Assembly: GCA_003952965.2 (NCBI GenBank) | Contig: CM025856.1 | Coordinates: 14,980,953-15,044,952, forward strand | DNA length: 64,000 nucleotides | DNA from: Morella rubra | Taxonomy: Eukaryota > Streptophyta > Magnoliopsida > Fagales > Myricaceae | Reading direction: 5' to 3' | Shown: piece after piece, positions 21,988 to 34,600 of the stretch | Layout: each line of letters opens with the position of its first letter | Numbering within the stretch: the stretch's first letter is position 1 | Notes under the pieces: model-generated | What the model was told of the DNA's origin: nothing | Database searches by the model: none | Seen by the model: only the letters and a program-made list of their open reading frames with translations | Translations under genes and position numbers: made by a program

Positions 21988-22056
21988 TGACATGAACAAC
22001 TTGATTGGGGAAGTGTCCTGCAGAATATGCCAAAAGAGCTTCAGTAGCACCATCAG
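21988..22056 (+). pseudogene. Transcription elongation factor 1 (ELF1) exon fragment
   Basis: After a plausible acceptor (TTTTCAG) the frame reads DMNNLIGEVSCRICQKSFSS. This closely resembles the zinc-ribbon half of ELF1, the small Pol II elongation factor, where the second CxxC pair (CRICQ) binds zinc. A possible remnant of the N-terminal part (MDKLKFC, compare MDKLDTVF) lies near 21823. The homology ends at 22056. The rest of the gene is absent, so this is a fragment. Confidence 0.7.
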
Positions 22057-22172
22057 AGGTGATTTACAAAGCCACTGCTTTGCCGTGTAAAATGTTTCAA
22101 TTCATTGAGTTGATGAAGTTCAAGAGGGGAGTTCTACCAGCAGCGCTTACCACTGAAAAAAAACATGGTTAG

Positions 22173-22538
22173 GATGTGAAGAGTGTTGACTGGCACCCTA
22201 CGAAATCTCTGTTTTCATGTGCCTACAATATATATTTTTCTGAACATTGATATGTCTTGTTGTGATTGCAATGCTTATTGCTGTTTGATTGGTTGTTACA
22301 TAGGTGAGAAAGACAACATTGTGAAACTTTGGGATGCCAAAACGGGAAGAGTGCTTTGTTCATTGGTAGTAAAATTCTCATCCTTAAACCTACAATCTAG
22401 TTTATTGGTTGAAGTCGGTTTGTGCACTCGTAAATCTTATTTGCAGCCATGCATGATCACAAAAACATGGTGCTCTGCATCAAATTGAACCAAGATGGTA
22501 GCTGGGTGCTAACTGCTTCAAAGGATCAAATCATCAAG
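22173..22538 (+). pseudogene. FY (WD40 3'-end processing factor) gene fragment, three exon pieces
   Basis: Three blocks with introns between them. 22173-22211 encodes DVKSVDWHPTKSL. 22304-22364 encodes GEKDNIVKLWDAKTGRVLCS. 22447-22538 encodes [18 protein letters not shown] and [11 protein letters not shown]. The order and wording match consecutive WD40 repeats of plant FY, a homologue of yeast Pfs2/human WDR33 in the polyadenylation machinery. Intron borders keep AG acceptors (22302-22303, 22445-22446) and GT donors (22365, 22539), so the piece was copied as genomic DNA and not as mRNA. A stop stands just before DVKSVDW (where Trp is expected), and the flanking repeats are missing. Confidence 0.82.
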
Positions 22539-22539
22539 G

Positions 22540-24825
22540 TGCGTAAACCATATTAATTCGTTATTGGAGCACTGGTTTTATGGCTTAGACTTCTCTTCAA
22601 CTCTGTGTCCGAAACTCAGCTTGCTAATATGCTATGGAACTTTTTATGTTATCTATGTTTGATGTTTTCTTTGGCAGGAGAAGTGTGTGCATTGTAGTCC
22701 AAACCACGTAAAGGTTTTAGTGATGTTTTGAACCGTCAGGGACTTGTTTTTGGAGTAGCGTGATTTTATTTCTATTTCTCATGTGCTTTTTGCTTTGCAA
22801 TTGCAGGGAATGAAGTTAAGGATGCTAATGAGAAAAATTGAAGGCGATATTACTCAAAATTGAAGGCGATATTACTCAGTCTATGATCGTTGTGTTGTAT
22901 TAAGATATTACCTTTTAGCAACTTGTAGAACACCTTTGATTTTAATTAGTTGTCAAATTCTAACACTATTTTTCTAATGTATTCGTATCAAACACGTTTA
23001 ATACAAGCAATTATTGTATTTGGTTTTCTCTTGGTGTATTTTACTTCAATATCATTTGATATGTTGAGAGTTACCTTGCGATTATCATGAGGAAATACTA
23101 ATATATGTATGAAAAAATCACAAATCAGTTTTAAGAAATAATGCCGAAAAAGGTTTGTGTGTCAAAATTTTGGGTATGAGAATCGGTGAAAAAGTTAAAA
23201 TAGTTTATAAGAATTAGTAAAAAAGTGAAGAGAAAGATTATTTGAATAAATTTTTTATATTAATTATAATGGAAAGAGATGATTTAATAGCCATAGATTA
23301 TTTTGTAATTATGTTATTGGGCCAAAATTTGAGAGTTGGCAAAATTTTCGCACACAGATGCCACTGGTCCAGAATTATCCATGGAAGACGACTGTCATGT
23401 TGAGATTGTAAAGGGGATTACTCTGACTTGGATATCCATCCATTTAACAATCACGTTAGATATTTTTTTCTTTTTTCTCCCGTCGGCAAGAAACTGATGT
23501 TTATGCAAACAAGACCAAATTAAAAAGTGGGACATGGTAAGATTGATCATTGTCTCCAGACCTAAACCGTTTAAAAATTTCGACCTCCTTGGTGGCTGAT
23601 CTACAACGGAAGTCCAAGAAGATTAAATGGTGATTTGAAACTCGTATTTGAATTCATATGGTTGGTGGGTTCAATGCCATTAGTGCTAAACGTAAAAAAA
23701 CAAAGATAAAGCTAGTCACTGAACATTGTTCGTTTATTATATTGATCTTTTATTCAACCAAAGATCAAGGAAAAAAATTACAGTTTTAACTTATGACTAT
23801 TGAAGTTCCGACATTTTGCACTCTAGATTATCAATTTCCTAATATTTTACCTCTCAACTACCAACTATTTACACTTCGCACTCCCACCATATGGACCTGT
23901 ACATGGAATACCAAACCAAAAAGTTCTTGTTTTATCCAAATTCCCTAACCCTATGGTTTTAAATGTAGATGCAATTCTTAACCTGTTGTGATATTAGAAG
24001 TTATTTTCCATTGAAGTTTGAGCAGCCGGAAATGAAAGAGAGAGAGTTGCGAAGGATGTAATCCAAGCAAGAGACGAGAATTGAGGTGAACAAATTGCCG
24101 TATCTCAAAAATATTAGAGACAAAAAAATTATAGGATAATAGATTCATTTGTCTGAAAAAGTAAGATTTCGATATATTGAAACTAAAAATGTTTTGAGTG
24201 ATTGACTCTGAGATTATTAAATTTTTCCCGTCTCTGCCACAGATATTCCTCACTTCGAGAGAACCACGCTGAATTTTGACTTTCTCTAAATCCTTGAGTT
24301 TGGGTTGGGTGAGCTTTGTTGGTGATTTAGTTATGTTTCTCTGTAATTTGTGCATCTCGAGTTAGCGAGGTTTTAGCTTTTGGGATGTATTGTAATTTCT
24401 ATACTAGTGACATGTACGGGGTATTCCCCCATGATACCGTAATGTGAGTCCAATTTCTATATCCACCAGTTGTGCATTTACTTTTCATGGTGTAGTTTAG
24501 ATTCTTAATTTTCCGTCTTGGCGAGGAAAAGTTAATGCAAGCATGTAAGACTAGAAAATGGAAGCAATCCACATTAAGACAAGGATCTTGCAACCGTTAC
24601 AAATGGTGCGGGCTTTGGAACCTTTTGCTACACCTTGTATATATGGTGCTGTGCCTTGTGTATACAATATGCAAATTTACGTTTTCACTCACTAACTAGA
24701 GGCCTCCTGCACATTGAAACATCAAATAGTCAAACAAACTAGGTATACAGGGAATGCAGAAATTATCAGAGAAAAGCTTTCACAGTTCAGAGACAATATA
24801 AAGACGTTTTAAGAGAATAAATTTA
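22540..24825. other. Intergenic, nothing convincing
   Basis: AT-rich DNA. A 21-bp unit (AAAATTGAAGGCGATATTACTC) is repeated twice at about 22836-22880. A minus-strand ORF at 23978-24355 (125 codons) has low complexity and no recognisable motif. No RNA gene or transposon end with a clear target duplication was seen. Confidence 0.5.
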
Positions 24826-25136
24826 AAGGAAACGTCACTTTGCGTAACTACCATCTTTGACATATTGAGCCATCAAACAATAAAATTCTATCAATTTGGA
24901 CCCCTAAAAAAGATCTAACAATCAAAACCCTGCCACGTTATAGTAATTAAGACCCCCGCTTGAGATTATTTTGGTACATTATGATACATACGGCACAGTT
25001 TTAACCATTAGATTTTATTTTATGGCGCAAATTGATTAATTTTGAAAGTTCAGAAGCTTAATGTGTCAAAAGTGATAAATAGAACTTATGTTTGAGATTG
25101 TTTTGGTAGTTTGGGGACGCAAAATGACTTTTCTCC
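24826..25136. mobile_element. MITE, 311 bp, Mutator type, 9-bp target duplication
   Basis: The 9-bp direct repeat ATAAATTTA is perfect at 24817-24825 and 25137-25145. The inner ends GGAAACGTCACTTTGCG and AGAAAAGTCATTTTGCG (the latter from the other strand) are imperfect inverted repeats that extend into an ACTACC motif on each side. A nine-base duplication points to the MULE superfamily. No coding capacity. Confidence 0.82.
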
Positions 25137-25694
25137 ATAAATTTAAAACAACATTATGGTACCGGAGGGTCACAAAAAGAAGTATTCGCCACAACTAACC
25201 AATAGAAAAAGCAAATTAACTATCCTATTGGCAAATGAGGGAAAAATTTGTGCCCAACCAGGTTGAGGTCACCAAGTTCATGATGAAGATCAAGTCAGCC
25301 CCAATGAACAGATTGATCCTAGGTAACTCATTCAATCAGAGTTGATATTATCATGTAGGAAAGCTGCTCCATTTTATCAGTAGCCAACCATGGGGATGCC
25401 CTGAGTTCATATAAATATAAGGGGAAAGCCATGACAGATACTTTTTTTTTCCCCCTACTCAACTTTTTTTTTCCCCCTACTCAAGTCTGACGTTATGGGT
25501 ACATGGCATATTTAGTGGCCATAGATACAACCAAGGTACCATTTTGCTTAGTTGGTCCTCTAGTCTCATGGCAGTGCACCTTGAATATGCACGTCGCAAT
25601 TTGAACTGCCTTCTGTGGCCAAAGAACTAATGTCAGTCGCATTTGGTGGAGAATAAATTTATTTCATACCTGATGTTCTAGATGCAGCTAAATT

Positions 25695-28600
25695 TTATGT
25701 AGCTCTTTCACCATCGCCTGCCCTTGGCTGGCTTTTGTTTTCCTCCCTCGAAAGTCTCAATGATCTCAACTTGGATGACGACCTAATCGAACGTATCAAA
25801 GGAGCATCTTCCTCTTCCTCTTCATCTTGTTTCTCTTCTTCATCTTGAGCATCTTCTCGGTCAGATCCACTAATTGAATCCTCTTCTCCACTTGAACTGT
25901 GCTCATCAAAAAGTCTCTTTCCTTCTATATTACGCCGCTTACGAGGACGACCCCTGCGCCTTACAGATGCCCCTTCTTTCTCATCTGCAAACAGCTGACC
26001 GTATTAGTTCTGATATCACAATTCTAAGTCCCACATTCAATTTAAAGTTGATATATACATTACGATGATAATTCAAAGCTAAAGCTGTCTAGAGATGTTG
26101 GGCTTAAGGGAAGCATATAATGACCATGTGTGGCACACGCTCCAAAACCTTCACAGGCTGCCAAAAGTTTTCCACAGTTGCTTGCCAGCCGGTGAGCCAT
26201 TTGTCTAACAAGAGCATCTGTGGGAAATCATCAATGACTAATGAAACTAGACTATATCGGTACCTTGAATATCCTCATTCTTTGCATACTTCTCGCGTAA
26301 ACTGTCAACAAACGTGTGATAGGGGCGCCAACCGCTGGGATCTTCATCTGTGTTTACATTCTCTGTACGTTTTTGGACATCCTTTAAACTATTCACATAG
26401 AAATTAGAGTTAAAAGTGTGCCCTATTGAAAGTTTAAGTTGCACTTATTCTAGAGTCCAACATTTAATGAAAACGAAGAAGAAAAGAGAGACACAAAACT
26501 CTTACATGTCAAGCACATCAGTTGCAGGAAGTTTGGATATAAAATGGAGCACAGCGCCTTCCAAAAATAACAGCTGCTTTGGAGCATCTACAAAAGCATA
26601 TTCAATACCATCCTTGACGATTTTTAAGATGTCTGATCTGTACTTGTTCCTAGCAGCACCAACAAATGTTGCAGAAAGCCGAGTAGCCAAATCTTTACAT
26701 TCGATGAAAGACTTGCTAGTCAAGGTTTCATCATCACTTCTGGAAAGTTCCATCATATACCGACGGTAGGCCTGCATAAAACCAGAATAGGATACTTATA
26801 GAGTAGTTAAGTGAATAACCACAAGTATAGCATACATAAAGTAAGGGAAGGAACACTATCTTTCCCTAACCTAACAAATTCCTAAGACAGTTACACCTCA
26901 TTTCAAGGCATGAACTCCAGAGGTACTTTGAGGCACCGGGTTAAAGTTTCCTCATAATTTCTCTTAGAATGCAATATTAATTTCTAGAGAAAATAAAATT
27001 GCAAAAAAAAAAAAACTAAAGCAATGTTCAGAGAGGAGAGTCAAGCAACAGAGAAAAGGCAAAACTAGAAAAATTATATGATGAACTAAATTGCAAATGT
27101 CTTTTCTTATCAAATATCATTTAGTTTATGCAGGGACATCTGAAGGAGCAAGAAAATAACCAGAAGGTTCCCTTCTTAATTCACCAAGTACATTGAGGCC
27201 ATCTGGACATTAACAAAGTGCAATTACTGTGTCTCACCCTTTTCAGCGCTTCTAGAAAGATATTGCAAATGTCATCATCTTTTTTCTTTAGAACGGTGAT
27301 CAGATGCTTAACAATCTCTGCCACACCTGTTCCATGCATCATGAAATGAGATATAATCTCTGGACCAAGATACTCCTGCATTCATAATTGGCAATCTGGG
27401 ATCAAATTAGGATCAAGAGATAACATCCCAAATGATGATAACAATTGCCAAGAACTCTCCAACAGGTTTATACCAACAAGAGTTACAGAATATCATTCTT
27501 AAAATACACAGCAGCACAATGTTCACCACCTTTGGAACTGCATCACCAGCAACCAACTTTGCAGCTGCAATCATGACTGCGTCTCTGTTTGTCTCCTCAA
27601 TATACTCTTTGTTCACATCTTCATCTTCTGTCTCGTCTGCAAGAAACATGAAGCAAGATGAATTGACATTCTCCCGACAGAAATGCAAATCAGCACACCA
27701 TGGATGTAAGTGGTAATCATGTCTTCCAGTATCAATCTATCAAATTATGACGTTCATAACCAATGTCAAGACTAGAATGCAAACACGAACAAGAGATAGT
27801 AGCCAATAACTATCAAAAATCTTACTGATACTTTTCAAAAAGAAATGTCAAATCCAATTATATAGCAGAGACAACCATTTAATTACAATGACATAAACTG
27901 TGATAAGGCACCATTCAATCAAGATTGATAGGACATCACTCATTTTCACATATAAAAAATCTGGTTTTGTAACAACGTAACCTATTCAAAAATAAATTAA
28001 GATGATCCCATATAGGAGCAAACACAGAAAAAAGACATAAATTTTAAGTGTTTCCATAAAATAATGGCCATACTTTTTGACCGTTACATGTAATGCCATC
28101 TATCCTCCAAATATAACCAGCGATATTAGTTGATTTGGCTCTAGAACTTCAAGCAAAACATAAAAGATTCTCACCTTAGTGGTCCATAGATCTATTTGAA
28201 TGAATTATGAACAGAAGTCCCAGAAAAAATTTGTAGAAACAAGTGATAGCCCATCAATCTTGGTGTGGTCGTTATCATGGTTATTCTAAAACTGATACCA
28301 CACTTCTAGCTAAAGAGAGGAAGTAAAGATGTTGAATCACCAGAAATATCAAGCTGCTGTTCACAAAGTTTCCAGAACTTTTGGAGAATAGATTCATCCG
28401 GGCAATAACCTAATCTTTCCAGCTTTGTCGAAGAATAATTTGTCTTTCTAAACAAAAACCACGCTTCGGCAAGTATGGTACAAACCTGGCGCACAAGAGA
28501 TATCTAATTAGAAAAAAATGAGGAAGTCCCCAAAAACACCATGCAAAATATGTCAACCATCTGCTCGTGGTTGAACTTTGATTAAAAAAATTGCTCACCC

Positions 28601-31600
28601 TGCAAGCTAGCTGATTTCCATGTTTACCCACTTCCTCCCGTTCGGTGAAGGTGCTTAGAAAGTACTCAAGTTGCTCAAAAAAGGTATTACGTTTAGATAG
28701 TAGAGAAGATAAAGATGCTTCAGAGACAGTTTCACTATTTACGATCGAGTGCAGACACCACGCCAAGTGCAAATACAAGTTCAGAAGAAGAAAACTGACA
28801 ACCTGAGCAGCATGAGCAGCAAATGAGTACATATAAACTCAACCAAGAAAGTCAACTCAACAAATGTCAGATTTTTACATACCTCGTCTTCCATGTTTCT
28901 AAAAGTCCTGAGAGCCATGACAATGTCTTCGTATAAGTTCTCAATAGGCACAACCCTTGACAATTGAAGCTCATACAACCTTTTCAAATTTACAAGAAGA
29001 GAGTACTCATCATCACCATCCTGCAAGGCTAAAACATGTCATGTTTCATCCAAGTAGCTAAAAGCAACAAAAAAGAATGTTATCGTTGAAATATACCGCT
29101 ACTTCTTTGATTGCAGCTTTAAGTTTGGCAACAAGTTCGTCCTCAAGTTCTTTCAATTTATTACGGGCAAAATCCTGCAGCTCTCCTTGACTCTCAGTGG
29201 AACAAAAGTTAATAGCCCTCACACAAGATCTCAGTGCAACCTTCTCCCCATGCTTAAAAAATGCCTCTTTAATAAGCTGAAGGACACTTTTAAAGTTCTG
29301 AAAGGGAAAGCAGTTAAGCATTCACTTTGAATTTAAGTTGTAAACAACAGTAAAAAAATCTGCAGGCACAAGAATTATGTGAGCACCTGCTCCTGCCTCT
29401 TCAAGGAATAAAGCTCAAGGTTCATATGCAAAATTATCTCAACTAGTGATGGCACTTTTGATTTATCTGCCATGAATTTGCGTAAGAGCAATGAATAGTT
29501 CTTCATCATGGCAACAGTTATATCCCGCCTGTTACTTTCAAATACTTCCTGCCGATCAGAACAGACAAAAATCAGAACTACATCCTAAATACATAAGGAG
29601 CTGTTCATGATCAACTGCACAATATTCTTTTGAATCAAATTTCTAAGAGCAAACCAATGTGGTTTACTTAATAACACCTAATCAATAAAAATGAAATGGT
29701 CCCCTGGGGTGGGGACAGAGAAAGAGGGGGAAGGAGGGGGGGGGGTGTTGGGGTACTTTATATCAAATTCTCTAGCTTTCACTATAGGGCACAAAACATC
29801 TTGGAACTGAAAATTAAGAACAACATAACATAAAGGTATACAAGCTAAAAAGGAACAAATGCCATGAGTGAAGAGTTGCACACTTTCTGAGCTTTAGGGT
29901 AATATAGCTTGCGATTATCAGTAGCAGGAACAATCCTCTCTCCAACAGCCTTTTTGACAGATGCACACAGAAGCCGTACCAAGTTTGTTGCATCCTCATC
30001 CGTAAGCTCAATCAATGGATTCTCATCCAAGAGCATGGAGATAATACACTTCCAATCCTGCAAGTGAAGAAGGAAATACCAGGGAAAAGTGAAAAAATAT
30101 TCAACCCAGGAAAGATATTACGAGGATATTTCATTATAATTGTAATCTTGTTGCATAATACATCACAACAGTATCTTCAAGAAGGAAACAAATTGCCACT
30201 CTTCGGCCATCAATAGGCACGTCACTACTACAGTGAGCAGGTTCATCATGAAGGCGCACCCAAACCCGACTGTTACAATTTTAGCAGACACCCCTAGCCA
30301 AACTCCAAACCCACTAAAAATAGAAGTTGACCAACCCAAGTTTATCTTGACCTGGTTGGACCAGTTGGTTGAGCTAGAGGTTATACCTTCTTGCAGATCC
30401 TTTGTACTTGTGATTCGTAATGTTCCAATCACAACGCAACAAATTAAACTTGAAATAACATCCAGTGATAGATCAAATGTTAACGTTTTCACAGGGATGG
30501 AAACATGGTGGAAAACCCAACCACCATGAGATATCTGATTTATATACCTTGTTGGGATCAGAACAGCATATGCTTACAAAAGCAATAACTCGAAATGAAC
30601 CAGAGCAGTTAGGAAATATTCAAGTACCTAACAAAATCCACTGTATCAGGGTAATTATGCTGGAATGGAGTCATAAAGCTTCTTTCCTATTATGCTCACA
30701 TTAGAGCAGGAAAGAGAATTTTTTTTTTTTTTTTTCAGGAAAACAAGACAAACATAAAATTATAAAATAACACTATCATACAGTTCAAGGGCTCAAATCA
30801 GCATTTTGATTCAATATTACTCCCCATTGCAAGGTTGTATGCCCAAAGTGAGAAGCTTTGTTCTCCTATACAATAACATATTTTAATCCAACTTTGAGTA
30901 TGTTATTTGCAATGTTTATTATCAGATTGGGATCAAAGCAGAGCTATACAAAAACAGAATACCAATGCCCACCGAAATGCATGTAAGAAAAGACAGCTAA
31001 TCCTACCCCAGTACGTTTGCAGATCACCATCTCTCCCACCTAATCTCCTACATAGTCAATTGCGAAATTCATAACATCGTACCTTCATAGCCTTCATATA
31101 CTCCCAAACATCATCAATGACATAGGTGCTTAAAATTGGATCTGTTGAAAATTCCCTCAGTATTTGCAACATTCTGCCGAGATGGACCTCCGAAGAACTG
31201 CTGTCATCGCCTAAAAAGGATATTTTAATGGTCATGAGTGCTTTAGCTGACAGAATCATACCACAAATACGGAAATGGAGAGCCACGGAAGAGTAAACCT
31301 TTTGTTCCAGACTGGGAGGTATTAAACTTTTGAGCAATCAAGTGATCATAAACTAATGCTCCTATGGCATGCCTGATTTCTGGTGGATCATCAATAAGCA
31401 AGTCATATAGAGGACCCAAGTCATCATCAGGCAAAAGTTGATGTCTGCCACAGACGAAAACCAATTTTCAGAGCACAATTTGTGATAAACAGTCACCAAG
31501 GCAAAAAAAATGATACTAAAAAATTGGTAACAAGGATTCTCCAAGAGGTTTATCAACAGGCATCACCTCAATAGTTGCTTTACAAGTCCTATGGCACAGA

Positions 31601-34600
31601 CAGCCACAGAAACATCAATATCATCAGCCAGCTCAATCATCCGGTTAGAAAATCTCTCACTGAATAAACTTAGAGTTGGCACATTATCATCCACCTCGTA
31701 AAGATTTTGCAATGCAAGGATAGAAGCTCTTCTTACACCTGCATTCTTCAGATGCAATAATGAAAAAATAAGTTACATTCTCCATCATGCAAGGAGCAGT
31801 CAAAGATTGCTTTGTAATTAATCTACAACTTTTAACTTACTTTGTCATTCAGTGTCCACCCAAGATACTTTAAATACAAATCTTGCAAGAACAGAGAAGG
31901 GTATGACAAAATCCATTCACCAAGTGACTGTATGCATGATGTTCGAATGTTTGAATCAATGTCTCGGTAACGATGGACAAATAACCTAGTAAAAGTGAGA
32001 CATACATAAGTTAGGAAGTATTTAATAATGCCAAAAAGGTTGTAGATAAAACACAATTTTTTTTTTTTTTGGGGTAAGTACAAAACACAAATTTTATCAA
32101 ATAAGAAGTGATAGTTTCAAAGAACTGATTACATTGAGTCTGTAAATCCTACCCAGTAAATATTTTGCGCATCATCTCCTCTAGCACAGTTATCCTTTCA
32201 TGGGTCATGGAGAATCTTTTGTTTAGTGACTCCACACGAGGCCCCTCAGTTCGTTTCTTCTTTTCAGCATCCAACTGTCGACGGGTAGTTTCACGCTGTG
32301 CACTAAGCATTTTAGCAACCGTTATGAAGGATGTTACAAGTTGAAGGCCCATCAATGAAGCAACTTGACGGTAAACCCTTGGAGGAGTGCTGCTTAGAAT
32401 GGAAACCAAGAAAACACTCGAGTGAGCTACTTTAAGATTTTACCTTTAAACTGAAAACTGTAGAATTGTAGAGAACTAACCAAGATAGTGCAATTATGTA
32501 GTCCATGCACTTGTCAAATAAAACCTGATCAAACAATGGTCCATGTTGACACTCTCGAACCAAATTGTCCCAAAATGACTCGAGATTATCTTTGAAGTTC
32601 TTAAGCTCCTTCTTTTTCGAATTTTGGTAATCTTCAACTTCTCCCTAAGATTCCAGAGGAGTCAAGTCAAAACTATGGGCAAAAAATCTTGTTGCATGAA
32701 CTTTAGAAAATTCAATCATTTGGTCCTCACGTAAAACTCCAGAAAATAATCCTCACAACATATAAAGAAATGGAAGCGATATTAAAAGGAAACTAGAAAC
32801 AATAATAACGAATAGGTTAGGATACTTTTCTAGCAAGATTGACAAGAGCAACCACAACATCATCAACATCTGTCTCGTCCAGGAACTCTCCTTTGATACA
32901 ATACTTAGCTCCACATGCCTGTAGAAGTTTAAATTTCATCACTTACAAGACAAAAGCTTATTAGTCAAGTCCCAAAGTCAATAAGGTTTAACGTCCTGTT
33001 TAAGAATTTGAGATCCATCTTAATGCATCAGAAATTATCCTTGCTTATCCAGGTAAAAAAAAAAATACAAAATTCAAACGAACTTCACTAACTAAAATAT
33101 AGGAGAAATTACACTTTGAATCCTCTAATAACGATACTTTTTGTGATTTGCAATTCAAGCTACCAAACCTAACACATTGCACCTCATACTACCAATAGGT
33201 TTACACTTTGCACCCTAAGTAACAATTTGACCATTAGGATTTTGCCACCTGACACATTTTTAGTTGATTTTACAGTGAAATCTTAACATAAGGTGCAATA
33301 TATAAATTTATTGGTAGTTTGTGGTGCAATTGGTCACTTCTAGTAACTCAGGGTGCCAATTGCAAAATGAGTGGTAGTTAGAGAATGCAAAATGTATCTT
33401 CCCCAATATATGAAGATCTTCTTTCAGCCTTTAAGTCATGTATAATCCATCACTTTAATGTTCTCCTTTTGATCATTGAGTTTGTTAAAGAAACTTGAAG
33501 GTTACCTCAAACAGCATTGTCAAAAGTTCAACCATTGCAGGTTTAGGATCCTTTTCATATCGCTCAACCCAAAGCTTGACAACCTGTGGGATAAGTTTGC
33601 CATTACCTTTGATGACCTCTGCACAATACCATCCACCAAAATTAACTCAACTTGTAATCATGCATAAGCTAGGTTCTAAACAGGAAGAAAGTGGTCTTCC
33701 TGAAATACATAATGACTGGGCTATTAATACATTGGGAACCAATATTTATTTCAGATTTTGATAGAAACATATATATGAGGTGAATCTATGAAAATATATT
33801 TGAAAGTTGAAGCTCACATCCATTCAAATAAAACAAGATAATGAGCTTGATGACATAACAATTTTAAAATCATTTTTTTTTAGAGTTTAATGCAGGGGCA
33901 GCTCAAGCTCAAGGAAGCTGCTCTGTCATCACAGACAGTTTTCAAATACCATGATCAACAAAGACTGATATCTGAGGAGTTTATGATTTGCATGTACCCA
34001 AATTGCTGTGGCATTCCCAGGAGCCCACTAAAGTGGTACTCACTTGGTAATGACCCTAATGACAAAAGGCCACCACCATTGAGAAAGTTTATTCCAAGTT
34101 TCTCCACTCCAATGATCTATAGTGGTCTACAGAGGCACCTATTTGACCAAACACGGTCTCCATAGCACCATAATTAGCAACAACACCACTTGCAAGATGA
34201 ACAATGATCAAATTCGGAAGTAATGAAGACCATTTCTAGCGCAGAAATCTAACTTATATTTCACTGACCAATTAGCCACAATTCCTAGTCAGTATGTTTA
34301 AGTAAACGGAGCCAACACAAAATGGTTTAGATTGAAATGGTAACAATTCATGCTGGCGACTCCTTGTAATCAGTGGTGGAACCAAGCCGGGGCGAACAGG
34401 GGCCACCACCCCGTTTGACTTTGCCACGCCTCAAAATTTTTTTTTTTTTTAATTTTTATTTGTGTGTTTTGCCCTCTTTAGCCCAGCCCCCCCCCCCTTT
34501 GGCCCACGGCCTGGCCAACCCAGCCCACCCACTAATACCTCACATCTCTATATCTCTATACTCGATTATCGTCTACATTATCTTCTCTCTCTTTCGTGTT

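Noticed and set aside
23978..24355. 125-codon minus-strand ORF
   Set aside because: Low complexity, no motif, no neighbouring exon signals.
30233..30529. 98-codon plus-strand ORF in SCC3 intron 10
   Set aside because: No domain recognised and no splice or promoter support. More likely intronic repeat DNA.
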